Assembly: GCA_003645605.1 (NCBI GenBank)
Contig: QNAY01000054.1
Span: forward strand, 1-7,707
DNA length: 7,707 nucleotides
Source: Thermodesulfobacteriota bacterium
GTDB taxonomy: Bacteria; Desulfobacterota; Dissulfuribacteria; Dissulfuribacterales; UBA3076
Direction: 5' to 3'
Every line of letters begins with the position of its first letter. Position 1 is the stretch's first letter. Below, in pieces: positions 1 through 6,822 of the stretch. The translations under genes were made by a program, and so were the position numbers. The notes beneath the pieces are model-generated. The model was not told the DNA's origin. It saw nothing but the letters and a program-made list of their open reading frames with translations, and searched no databases.

Positions 1-111
1 GAGAAAGGGGCTATTATTTATTTTGTGTCTTTATTTTTGATGGCGTCGTAAAAGGTCTCCAGTTAAACCACACCTATTTAAACATAATAATATAAATATG
101 ATTATTAGTCT

Positions 112-361
112 GTCAAGACCCCAGCCCTGAAGCAAGGCCTGAAGATCAATTATTTCAATCAGGTTTGGTGTAGTAATCTGACGTATATACACTTGAGAGG
201 TGGTTTTGTTTACCTGACGGTGGTGATAGACTAAGGTGGACCCCAATGTCAAAGAGGCCTTCTCCTGTCTTGATCGGTATCTCAACATCTACGATATGGA
301 CCGTCTCCATTCTTCGCTGGGGTATTTGATCCCAAGGAAAGTCTATTTCAAAGAGCGGTAA
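112..361 (+). pseudogene. IS3-family transposase (OrfB) remnant with internal deletion
   Basis: This is a broken DDE transposase of the IS3 OrfB type, an rve integrase fold. Two pieces are readable. Positions 145-231 give INYFNQVWCSNLTYIHL followed by RGGFVYLTVVID, matching the start of the integrase core (family pattern QVWxTDITYI...GFxYLxxxID). Positions 245-361, in a different frame, give NVKEAFSCLDRYLNIYD and then RLHSSLGYLIPRKVYFKER plus stop, the classic IS3 C-terminus. The frame changes between 231 and 245, and everything in the family between these motifs is missing, including the second Asp and the Glu of the catalytic triad. The first catalytic Asp (WxTD) reads Asn. Left of about position 112 the sequence turns AT-rich and I cannot follow the homology. 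The gene cannot make an active transposase. Short antiparallel reading frames here are shadows. Confidence 0.85.
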
Positions 362-438
362 TATAAACAATGGCGGTTAGGCACCACAATGAGGAATCAA
401 TGCATCCGGGATTCAGTCTGAATCTCGTGAAGATCTAA

Positions 439-457
439 ACCGGCTGTGCGTGCCGGT
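439..457. repeat. Short hairpin in the IS3 non-coding tail
   Basis: ACCGGC (439-444) and GCCGGT (452-457) form a perfect 6-bp stem with a 7-base loop. A second short palindrome, GGGGAACTTCCCC, lies at 480-492. Both sit between the transposase stop and the IS right end. They could fold in RNA read out of the element, but no U-tract follows either one, so neither is a convincing terminator. Confidence 0.45.
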
Positions 458-543
458 GGCAATAAATCTGGATTGGGACGGGGAACTTCCCCTCGGTGGG
501 GGTAACTCCAACACAATCAGGCAGCTGTGCACCAAATACACCC

Positions 544-2145
544 TCAAATTTTGTCTTGATAAAGGGGGTAAGTACAGTTTTTTTTGCTTTGTAATAAATT
601 TTGGTAAATGGCAAATTTTATTTTTCCATAATTAATTTTAGTTATTAATTTAAAATCATTTGATGACAATATATTTTTAGATCTTTGCAAATCATAAATA
701 AATAAATAATCAATATGATTGGCCAAAACTTGTTGCAAAAAAACTATATCATTCGCTTTACCCTTTTCACCAAAATACTGACTATGCAAATAAAACGACA
801 AATAAAGGGTTTTACCCCAATTTTTATCAGAAGCAATCTTACCTCTGATTCCCATTTTTTCCAATTGCGTTGAAATTTGGAAAATATTCCTTCTAACAAA
901 CCTATTCTTATACAGTTTTACGATAGGATGTATACAAAAACTTAGAAAAAAAATTAAAGTAAAAAAATGAATTGCAATAGGTCTTAACCATTTTATCTCA
1001 TATATACAATTTAAAAGATAACTTCCAATTGCTAATAACAAAAAACAAGATACCCATATATATCTAGATTCTATTATTATCACTAAATAGCCGACTACTA
1101 GTATAAACATAAATAAATAAACAAGGAATATTTTTTTGTTTGTATTTTCTATACCAAATTTAGAGAAAGATATAATCGAGATTAAAATCAAAATTGGAGA
1201 AAGAATCGAATATTTGCATAATATTTCAGATAGGTTACATGAATTGCTTAGAAAATTTTTTACAAATGAAAGCATTCTATCATAAAAATCTATGTGTTTG
1301 ATTGGAACGTTAATAAAACTTATATCTTCCCATATGCTGATTGCAGTACAGTTAGGTGGTGATAATAATCCCATCCAATGCATAGGAAGTCCAAGAGAGT
1401 GTGGATACGTTAATAAAAAATTATAATAACTGGCGGTGCTAAAAGTAAAATATCCATATTTTCTACTAATGAGGAGTATCCAACTACCAGAAATCAAGCC
1501 AAAAACGGAAAAAGTAATCAAAAAATTTGAAATAATAATTTTCCAATTTTTAGCGTCAATTTTAATAATATTAAAAAATGTTACGACAATAAAACTAGTT
1601 ATAAAAAAGGGAAGGCCATAACCTTTAGTTAAATATAATAAGCCACCTACAATCCCAATAAAAATAGATGTCCGTTTATCTTGTAAGTAAACATCATCTA
1701 ATATTAAATTCAAATATAATATTCCAATGGCTGCAAATAACAAATCAGGAGTTATTACGCTAAAAGCAAAACTCAAAGTAATTAATGAACTGCAGGCCAA
1801 GGTCAATAAAAAAAGGTTGGACTGGATGTTCAATTTTCTTAAAAAATAAGCATATTGATAAAGCAAAAAAAGGCCAATTAGTAATGATAATATCTTGCAT
1901 GATAATAAAGATGGTAAACCTATACTCAAAAATGGTATAAGCAGCCATGAAAATAATGGCCCCCAATAACCGTTAATAGCATCTTTAAAATCTCCATCTA
2001 AATATTTTTGGGCTATGCTAATATAAGAAATTCCATCAGCATTTATTTGGTAACGATATATAGGTAATAGGAATATTCCTAAAATTAGATAAGCAAATAA
2101 AACTAAAATTATATTATTTCTCCTCATGATATTTTTGTTCAGCAT
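544..2145 (-). CDS. GT-C type integral membrane glycosyltransferase (ArnT/PMT-like), C-terminus replaced by IS sequence
   Basis: This is a multi-pass membrane protein that probably transfers a sugar from a polyprenyl-phosphate donor to a glycan, lipid or protein on the outer face of the inner membrane. After a first membrane helix (residues about 12-30) comes a loop with [19 protein letters not shown]; Asp37 fits the catalytic Asp of GT-C enzymes, followed by [10 protein letters not shown]. Later [14 protein letters not shown] (about 132-145) and [11 protein letters not shown] (about 171-181) are typical of the GT39/ArnT-like superfamily. About ten hydrophobic segments are visible before a soluble C-terminal part. 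The ATG at 2145 overlaps the upstream flavoenzyme gene by 32 bases; an alternative ATG at 2127 (MRRNN) still overlaps. The overlap implies co-translation. The last ten residues, [10 protein letters not shown], and the TGA come from the IS3-type right end, so the native terminus ended elsewhere. Acceptor and sugar are unknown. Confidence 0.8.
   Translation of the reverse strand: MLNKNIMRRNNIILVLFAYLILGIFLLPIYRYQINADGISYISIAQKYLDGDFKDAINGYWGPLFSWLLIPFLSIGLPSLLSCKILSLLIGLFLLYQYAYFLRKLNIQSNLFLLTLACSSLITLSFAFSVITPDLLFAAIGILYLNLILDDVYLQDKRTSIFIGIVGGLLYLTKGYGLPFFITSFIVVTFFNIIKIDAKNWKIIISNFLITFSVFGLISGSWILLISRKYGYFTFSTASYYNFLLTYPHSLGLPMHWMGLLSPPNCTAISIWEDISFINVPIKHIDFYDRMLSFVKNFLSNSCNLSEILCKYSILSPILILISIISFSKFGIENTNKKIFLVYLFMFILVVGYLVIIIESRYIWVSCFLLLAIGSYLLNCIYEIKWLRPIAIHFFTLIFFLSFCIHPIVKLYKNRFVRRNIFQISTQLEKMGIRGKIASDKNWGKTLYLSFYLHSQYFGEKGKANDIVFLQQVLANHIDYLFIYDLQRSKNILSSNDFKLITKINYGKIKFAIYQNLLQSKKNCTYPLYQDKI
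553..576 (-). repeat. Probable right terminal inverted repeat of the IS3-family element
   Basis: Read on the minus strand from 576 the sequence begins TGTACTTACCCCCTTTATC and continues AAGAC. The TGTACT start and the run of C are typical of IS3-group ends. It lies inside the 3' end of the glycosyltransferase reading frame. The partner repeat is not in the window, so the call rests on family resemblance and on its position downstream of the transposase C-terminus. Confidence 0.6.
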
Positions 2146-3694
2146 TAACTAACCAAATATTCTCCTTTGATTTAACGTTATTAACTATATTATTGACTGC
2201 TGCTATGGCAGTTAACATTGAATGATCTTGATTGTTGTAACGATGCATACCATTTCGTCCAATTAAAAATAAATTCTCAATTTTATCTACAAATTCTACG
2301 ATTATATAAAATTTATCATAGGTGCTAAAATATGCAGGGTATGCTTTTGGTGTTCTTATAATTACGTAATCTAAAACATCATCGTCTTTTTCTATGAAAC
2401 ATATTTTGATTAATTCTATTATAGCAAAATTGACTAACTCTTCATCAGATTTGCTCCATAATTCATCGCCTTCATTAGCAAAATATTCTAATCCTAACCA
2501 AACTTTGTTGAGGTCTTTAACCAAGTAAGGGCTCCAATTATTAAAAATTTGAATCCTACCTAATTTTACTTTTGGTTCTTGTATATATATCCAATTATCT
2601 GGTATGATATTATTTATTGTAGAATAGTTGGTGTTATTTTTAATTTTTAATTTCTCAATTAATAATCCTACTGTAATAAAATCCCTATAACTTAATCCAC
2701 TTGCTACTTCCTGTACATCTTTAGGTGCTGAAGGTTCCATATTCATAATTAATTCCTTTACCGGCATTGTTGAAAAAACATAATCTCCGGAAAATTCTAT
2801 CAATTTATTTGAATCTTGTTTTTGAACGTATATTTTTTCGACTTTTTGATTATTGATTTGCAATTTTACTACCTTATGATTTAATAAAATCTCTCCACCA
2901 CGTTTTTTTATCTGAGATGCAACTTCTTCCCACAATTGACCGGGACCATATTTGGGATATAAAAACCGTTCAATCAAAGAAGTCTCTATTTGTTTTTGAT
3001 GAATAGAGTCATTTTTATTTAAAATAGCCTTTATAGCATTTAAAATTGTCTTTGAAATTGACAATCCCTTAATTCTTTGTGCTCCCCATTCTGGCTTGAT
3101 TTGATTACATGGCATCCCCCAAACTTTTTCTGTATAATCTTTAAAAAAAGTTAGATATAGCTCTCGTCCAAACCTATTTATAAAAAAATCTTCTAATGAT
3201 TTTTCTGGCTTTATGGGAAAACAAATAATATATAGATAGCTTACTATTATTTTCAAAACACGTACCAAACCAAGATTGGCAAATGTTGACCATTTTAAAG
3301 AAATAGGATAATCAAAAAACTTATGTAAAAAATAAATTCTACTTAGTCTATTTCTAACTAACATCACTTTATCTACTTTTTCTGGATCTGGAGCTAAAGG
3401 CTTTGTAGATAAATTAACTTTTCTATTTAAAATAAGATCATCTTTTGAAGGACTTCCTTGTATAGGAAAAATATTCTCCCACCATTTCATAACTATATCT
3501 GACTTTGAAAAGAATCTATGTCCTCCAATATCAATTCTGTTTCCTTTATAATTAACAGTCTTTGATATGCCTCCAATGAAATTTGATGCTTCAAAAATAA
3601 TAGGCTTTATATCTGTCTTTGTTAACAATTCATATCCAGCAGTTAAACCAGCTGGACCTGTACCTATAATCAAAGCCTTTTTCTCTTTTTTCAC
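2114..3694 (-). CDS. FAD-dependent oxidoreductase of the amine-oxidase / UDP-galactopyranose-mutase-like group
   Basis: This is a 526-residue flavoprotein, probably cytosolic, acting on a sugar nucleotide or lipid-linked sugar; the substrate is unknown. The N-terminus has the Rossmann dinucleotide fold [18 protein letters not shown] (GxGxxG at residues 11-16) ending in Glu35, the ribose-binding acid. The second FAD motif follows, GGIS at 41-44 and [12 protein letters not shown] around 55-66. Near the C-terminus [15 protein letters not shown] (from about 474) and QDHSM form the usual closing FAD-contact segment. The length suits NAD(P)-binding/HemY-like proteins often found in polysaccharide clusters. 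The start is GTG at 3694, supported by GGAGGA (3703-3708) eight bases upstream. The gene lies 16 bases after the GtrA gene and overlaps the glycosyltransferase gene by 32 bases, so the three are likely one transcript. A UDP-galactopyranose-mutase-like role is possible but not shown. Confidence 0.85.
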   Translation of the reverse strand: MKKEKKALIIGTGPAGLTAGYELLTKTDIKPIIFEASNFIGGISKTVNYKGNRIDIGGHRFFSKSDIVMKWWENIFPIQGSPSKDDLILNRKVNLSTKPLAPDPEKVDKVMLVRNRLSRIYFLHKFFDYPISLKWSTFANLGLVRVLKIIVSYLYIICFPIKPEKSLEDFFINRFGRELYLTFFKDYTEKVWGMPCNQIKPEWGAQRIKGLSISKTILNAIKAILNKNDSIHQKQIETSLIERFLYPKYGPGQLWEEVASQIKKRGGEILLNHKVVKLQINNQKVEKIYVQKQDSNKLIEFSGDYVFSTMPVKELIMNMEPSAPKDVQEVASGLSYRDFITVGLLIEKLKIKNNTNYSTINNIIPDNWIYIQEPKVKLGRIQIFNNWSPYLVKDLNKVWLGLEYFANEGDELWSKSDEELVNFAIIELIKICFIEKDDDVLDYVIIRTPKAYPAYFSTYDKFYIIVEFVDKIENLFLIGRNGMHRYNNQDHSMLTAIAAVNNIVNNVKSKENIWLVNAEQKYHEEK

Positions 3695-3710
3695 TTATAA
3701 TTTCCTCCAT

Positions 3711-4121
3711 TTATGTAAACAGCACAAATCTCCTCACAGAAAAATTCCATAGATAAATAATACCTGTTGTCCAAATTTTAGAAACTAAGTAATAAAAATG
3801 AATTTTTTCCGTCAATATCCACATAAAAGATTCGTTCAAACATAAACCTATTAAGCCAATAAATGAATAGATTATAAATTCAACAAATCGGGAATTTAAC
3901 TTTCTCTTTGAAAACACCCAACTAACACTTAATAAGTAGTTAATTGTTAATCCAATAACAAAAGCAATAGCTGCAGAAATTAAATAATTTAGATTGACAT
4001 ACTCTGTCATAAAAAACAAAGTTCCAAAATCTCCTAAAAACGCTATACCTCCAACAAAAGTATATCTAAATAGCTGGATAGCGACATTATCAATATCATA
4101 TACAAACAATTTTTCTAACAT
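3711..4121 (-). CDS. GtrA-family four-helix membrane protein
   Basis: GtrA-family proteins are small inner-membrane proteins thought to help move or present polyprenyl-phosphate-linked sugars for surface glycan modification. The 136 residues match the usual family length. Family marks are FRYTFVGGIAFLGDFGTLF near residues 18-36, a helix with IGLTINYLLSVSWVF (about 56-70), and the end motif WNFSVRRFVLF. Four hydrophobic helices are visible at roughly 20-40, 44-66, 81-102 and 110-128. The ATG at 4121 is preceded by TAAGGA (4131-4136) at nine bases. The start overlaps the stop codon of a truncated upstream frame (ATGTTAG), which suggests coupling before the upstream gene was broken. No GtrB-type polyprenyl-phosphate glycosyltransferase is present in the window, so the donor sugar is unknown. 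Confidence 0.9.
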   Translation of the reverse strand: MLEKLFVYDIDNVAIQLFRYTFVGGIAFLGDFGTLFFMTEYVNLNYLISAAIAFVIGLTINYLLSVSWVFSKRKLNSRFVEFIIYSFIGLIGLCLNESFMWILTEKIHFYYLVSKIWTTGIIYLWNFSVRRFVLFT

Positions 4122-4290
4122 TCTTTAAATTCCTTATTAAACTTATAGCGGTGCTGGTCAGTGCCATTGTTCCAGGCGACATAACTACCTGGAACGTCGC
4201 CAATAATCGGGGTTTTGTGAAATGTAACATAACAAAGTAACGTAACCAAATATCCGAGTTGATTGGTCTTGTTATGTTTTTGGTAGTGTA
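4115..4290 (-). pseudogene. 3' remnant of an unidentified gene cut off at the IS256-type end
   Basis: On the minus strand an open frame ends with IIGDVPGSYVAWNNGTDQ then HRYKFNKEFKEC and TAG at 4117-4115. The stop overlaps the GtrA start codon in the pattern ATGTTAG, as is common for adjacent genes of one operon, and the residue composition looks like real protein. Going upstream, the frame runs into the presumed IS256-type terminal region at about 4285-4315 and then into antisense transposase, so the 5' part is lost. I do not recognise the family. The apparent inverted repeat GTTCCAGG/CCTGGAAC (4169-4176, 4188-4195) falls in these codons and may be chance. The frame could also be open by chance; the stop-start overlap is the main argument for it. 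Confidence 0.45.
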
Positions 4291-5385
4291 AACTATTTTG
4301 TGTAAATTCTGAGGGAGGGCAGAAAAAAGGGCACTTTTCCTTTAAAAAAGTTTTGATAAGAAAACTATAAAAAAAGGAGAAGCACCCATGAAACTGAGTG
4401 TAGCAGAGGCAAATGAACTTATCAAGGAAATCCGGCAACCTAATGCCCTGTTTAAAATGATTCGCGATAATGTAAAGTAGAGTATAGGAAAGTACTTTTC
4501 GAAGCTTATAAACGTAAAGTTGATCAGTTTTCTTGGTCGGGACTGGTATGAACGAGGTAATTTTCAGACTAATCATCACAATGGTTCCTATAGCAGACAT
4601 TTTACCCTTAAGGGGATAGGAGATGTTAAGGTCAAAACACCTCGGGCTTGTAACGGTAAGTTTAAAACCCAGGTTATTCCCAAAAGTAACCGATATGAGG
4701 ATAAGATCCGGGAAGATCTGAGCTTTATGTTCCTTACCGGGATCAGGAAATGAAGTCTCTCGATGATCTCCAGGAAACTGATAGATCGAAGGGTATCTCT
4801 TACCGAAATCAGTAATGCCAATAAGGAGTTGATAGATGCAGTAGAAAAGTGGAGGATCCTAAATCTGTATGAAAAACCAATAAAATATCTGTTTCTATAT
4901 GGCGTTAATTTTGATATATATAAAATAAAAGTATTGAAAAAAATCCCCGTACTGGTAGCCATAGTGTAACAGAAGATGGCCAGAAACATGTTCTTGAATC
5001 CCAGGCAAGGAACAAGGAATTAGCTTCCTCTGGGCGGGAGTTTCTCAAGGACCTAAAGAAACGGGGGCTGGACGGCTTACCAAGTCTGGAGAAAGTATTT
5101 AAAGATAAATTTCCTGAGGCCAAGGGCTATCAATGCCAAGGCACACCTGGTACGCAATGTTTTTGCGAAGGTACCAAGAAAATTGAAGAAAATAGTGGCA
5201 GATGATTTAAGATCCATCTTTTACGCATCTTCCAAAAAGAAAGCAATGAAGTCTTTCAATGTCTTCAAGGATAAGTGAAGGAAAAATCTTCTTTCCGCGG
5301 TCAGGTGCCTGGAAAATCCCATAGAAACCTGTTTGATCTTTTTTATGTATCCGGAAGAAGAACGGTGAAACTTCAACTACCATAA
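4287..5385 (+). mobile_element. Decayed IS256-family insertion sequence, right end missing
   Basis: The element includes a dead transposase gene and about 100 bases of left non-coding end. The left boundary is estimated from GTGTAAACTATTTTGTGTAA at about 4287-4306, which looks like an IS256-type terminus upstream of the AAGGAG and ATG of the transposase. No inverted copy of this sequence occurs between 5385 and 5451, so the right end is deleted together with the transposase C-terminus. It lies between two minus-strand sugar gene blocks and is oriented against both. The left boundary is uncertain by some tens of bases. Confidence 0.7.
4388..5385 (+). pseudogene. IS256-family (Mutator-type) transposase pseudogene
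   Basis: Reading from ATG 4388 (AAGGAG at 4374-4379) gives MKLSVAEANELIKEIRQPN, followed by NGSYSRHFTLKGIGDVKVK, EISNANKELIDAVEKW and VADDLRSIFYASSKKK, a clear IS256-family protein. Lesions are many: TAG at 4478-4480, TGA at 4751-4753, a frameshift near 4964, loss of a few codons near 5070-5078 where the family has the second catalytic Asp region, a frameshift near 5130-5140 that restores the first frame, and TGA at 5276-5278 and 5366-5368 where the family usually has Trp. The first catalytic Asp (family VDGVNFD) is Tyr at codon 171, reading FLYGVNFD. Homology stops near 5385, so about the last quarter, including the catalytic Glu region, is missing. It is inactive. Antisense frames across it are shadows. 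Confidence 0.92.
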
Positions 5386-5451
5386 AAAGCAGGACAATTT
5401 TCAACTATTTCATCCTATAGGTCTCTTTTTTTCTACGCTATCAATCGGGTA

Positions 5452-6597
5452 TCATTTTCTATAATCTAAGTTACATGAAGCTAACGTCTGGGCAATACGC
5501 TTTCCTGCTTTACCATCTCCATATAGTAAATCCTGTCCTGGTCTTGGACTGACTTCAGCTTTTTTTATGGCTTTCAAAATTTTTTCCCTGTCATGTGGCA
5601 CATCTATAACATTTTTTCCTCTGTCACGATTTTTCTGTCTATTTCCGATATTGATGGCAAACGTTCCCAGAAAAGAACACTCTCTTATTCCAACACTGGA
5701 ATTACCAACAATGGCTGTGGCTCTGTATGCCAACCTCAAAAAATCGTCAGGAGGTATGTTTTTGAAAAAATGTATATTAGACGGAGAATATTTTTCCCTG
5801 AATGCTCTGATTCCATGAGATGTTACATCTGACCCAGCATCAATGTTGGGCCAGAACCAAAAGGTGGGTAAGCCACTCATAAGGATTGCGTGCAAGGTCT
5901 CATTGATTTGAAAGGCTGCTTTGTCTGGTTCAGTAGTAACAGGATGTTGCAAAACCATAAGATATTTATGATGCCAGTCAATTTTTGGGCCTACACCTTT
6001 ATATTTTTCAAAGATATCAAAATCTATAGTTGGATGTTCGATGGCCTGAGCAGCTACATCAATTGATGGACAACCTGTAACATAAACTTTCTCCGGAGAT
6101 TCACCCATTTCTACAACCCGTTTTGCGGCGAGCTGAGAAGCAACGAAATGTAAATCTGAAAGTTTTGTTATAGCATGTCTGACCTTGTTATCAATATTAC
6201 CGCTAAGTTCACCACCCTGAATATGTATTAAAGGTATATTCATATAGGAAGCGGCAATAGCAGTAGACATAGTTTCGAACCTGTCGGCAATGGTAATTAC
6301 GGCATCTGGTGCAAGGGACTGAAAGACTGAAGCAATTTCGATAATTCCAAGCCCTGTTGATTTAGCAGAAGTAATTAGGTTGCCACCCTCCAGCATGGTA
6401 TGAAGTTTAAAATCTATATGGAATCCGTCTGCCTCAATAACTCTGTCAGGAAAGCCAAAGCGCTCTAGAACGGCAGATGCTGTAGCAACTATCTGAAGCT
6501 CTAAATCAGGATATTTATTTATCTCCTCCATTGCAGTACGAATACGGACATAGCTTGGTCTTGCAGTAATAACGACACATATTTTTCTTTTTTTCAT
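5452..6597 (-). CDS. neuC: Hydrolysing UDP-GlcNAc 2-epimerase (NeuC/LegG-like)
   Basis: The enzyme would convert UDP-GlcNAc to ManNAc plus UDP, or, in legionaminic acid pathways, the 2,4-diacetamido-6-deoxy analogue; the sequence alone does not choose between them. The 381 residues match the usual NeuC length. The N-terminal ICVVITARPSYVRIRTAM is the nucleotide-sugar epimerase start. DRFE (105-108) is the conserved catalytic DRxE motif. HIQGGELSGNIDNKVRHA (125-142), GCPSIDVAA (about 176-184) and the C-terminal VGNSSVGIRECSFLGT with GNRQKNRDRG are the conserved substrate and UDP sites of the GT-B fold. No lesion is visible. The ATG at 6597 has only a weak ribosome site. It lies 59 bases after the neuB remnant, in an arrangement neuA-neuB-neuC. 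With neuB destroyed, its product has no consumer in this window. Confidence 0.9.
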   Translation of the reverse strand: MKKRKICVVITARPSYVRIRTAMEEINKYPDLELQIVATASAVLERFGFPDRVIEADGFHIDFKLHTMLEGGNLITSAKSTGLGIIEIASVFQSLAPDAVITIADRFETMSTAIAASYMNIPLIHIQGGELSGNIDNKVRHAITKLSDLHFVASQLAAKRVVEMGESPEKVYVTGCPSIDVAAQAIEHPTIDFDIFEKYKGVGPKIDWHHKYLMVLQHPVTTEPDKAAFQINETLHAILMSGLPTFWFWPNIDAGSDVTSHGIRAFREKYSPSNIHFFKNIPPDDFLRLAYRATAIVGNSSVGIRECSFLGTFAINIGNRQKNRDRGKNVIDVPHDREKILKAIKKAEVSPRPGQDLLYGDGKAGKRIAQTLASCNLDYRK

Positions 6598-6616
6598 AAT
6601 ACTTTGATTTTATTCC

Positions 6617-6629
6617 GTTATTGAATAAC
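6617..6629. repeat. Perfect palindrome upstream of neuC
   Basis: GTTATTGAATAAC has two 6-base arms around a central base. It lies 20 to 32 bases upstream of the neuC start codon, in AT-rich sequence between the neuB stop scar and neuC. It could be an operator or a chance AT-rich palindrome. No convincing -35/-10 pair can be fixed next to it. Confidence 0.25.
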
Positions 6630-6656
6630 AAAAAATATTTCAAACAACTTGACGAT

Positions 6657-6822
6657 TTAGCCTTCCAGATTATCATAAAAACAACAATATGATTTGTAGG
6701 TAAATCCTTGAAACCCGTTTTCATCTAATCTTATCTAAATCGTAAGGAGGAATTCCAATACCTGTTTTTTTTCATAGTAAAATGTCTTTTTGGGAGATAT
6801 GCTTTTGATTAAGGGGTTTTAG
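6657..6822 (-). pseudogene. neuB: C-terminal (SAF-domain) remnant of N-acetylneuraminate/legionaminate synthase NeuB
   Basis: NeuB condenses ManNAc (or an analogue) with phosphoenolpyruvate. It has a TIM barrel and a small C-terminal SAF (antifreeze-like) domain. Here only the end of the SAF domain is readable. LKPLNQKHISQKDILL (6822-6775) is fused in frame to NeuA. After TGA (6774-6772) the same frame continues with KKTGIGIPPYDLDKI, matching the family pattern KRPGTGIPP...L..IIGK. Then TGA (6723-6721) is followed by KRVSR, a one-base loss near 6707, DLPTNHIVVF, another one-base loss in the T run near 6678, and YDNLEG with TAA at 6659-6657, the usual NeuB ending. The barrel, about 290 codons, is absent. 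The identification rests on motif recognition across frameshifts, not on an alignment. Confidence 0.72.

Larger units (their letters stand above)
112..576 (+). mobile_element. Right-hand part of a decayed IS3-family insertion sequence
   Basis: The element comprises the transposase remnant (to 361), about 200 bases of non-coding tail with short hairpins, and a right end at about 576 that reads outward-in as TGTACTTACCCCC. This resembles, from memory, the ends of IS3-group elements (TGTACTGACCCCC-like). The composition changes sharply at this point: right of about 577 the DNA is strongly AT-rich glycosyltransferase coding sequence. No matching left end is visible in the window, so the left part is either deleted or lies outside it. 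The exact right boundary is an inference from the terminal motif and the composition step. No target-site duplication can be shown because only one end is present. Confidence 0.7.

Noticed and set aside
31..370. Two minus-strand reading frames (31-288 and 155-370)
   Set aside because: They lie antisense to the IS3 transposase remnant, whose plus-strand motifs are clear, and they match nothing I recognise.
4169..4201. Inverted repeat GTTCCAGG/CCTGGAAC with nearby GGCGAC/GTCGCC as an operator or terminator
   Set aside because: It falls in protein-like codons of the truncated frame, lacks a T-run, and is explained as well by chance.
4115..4600. A 161-residue minus-strand protein with a start near 4600
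   Set aside because: Its first two thirds are antisense to the IS256 transposase and the IS end; only the last part, to about 4290, is plausible as a truncated gene.
4588..5404. Minus-strand frames across 4588-5404 and the possible TTG start at 5404 (MKIVLLF)
   Set aside because: They are antisense to the transposase pseudogene. The TTG frame could be the start of a gene cut by the IS, but a few codons are too little to support it.
5567..5832. Plus-strand frames inside neuC
   Set aside because: They are shadows of the clearly conserved neuC coding strand.
6515..6724. 69-residue minus-strand frame overlapping the neuC start
   Set aside because: Part of it reads the neuB remnant (DLPTNHIVV) before running on into a wrong frame and into neuC out of frame; it is not an independent gene.
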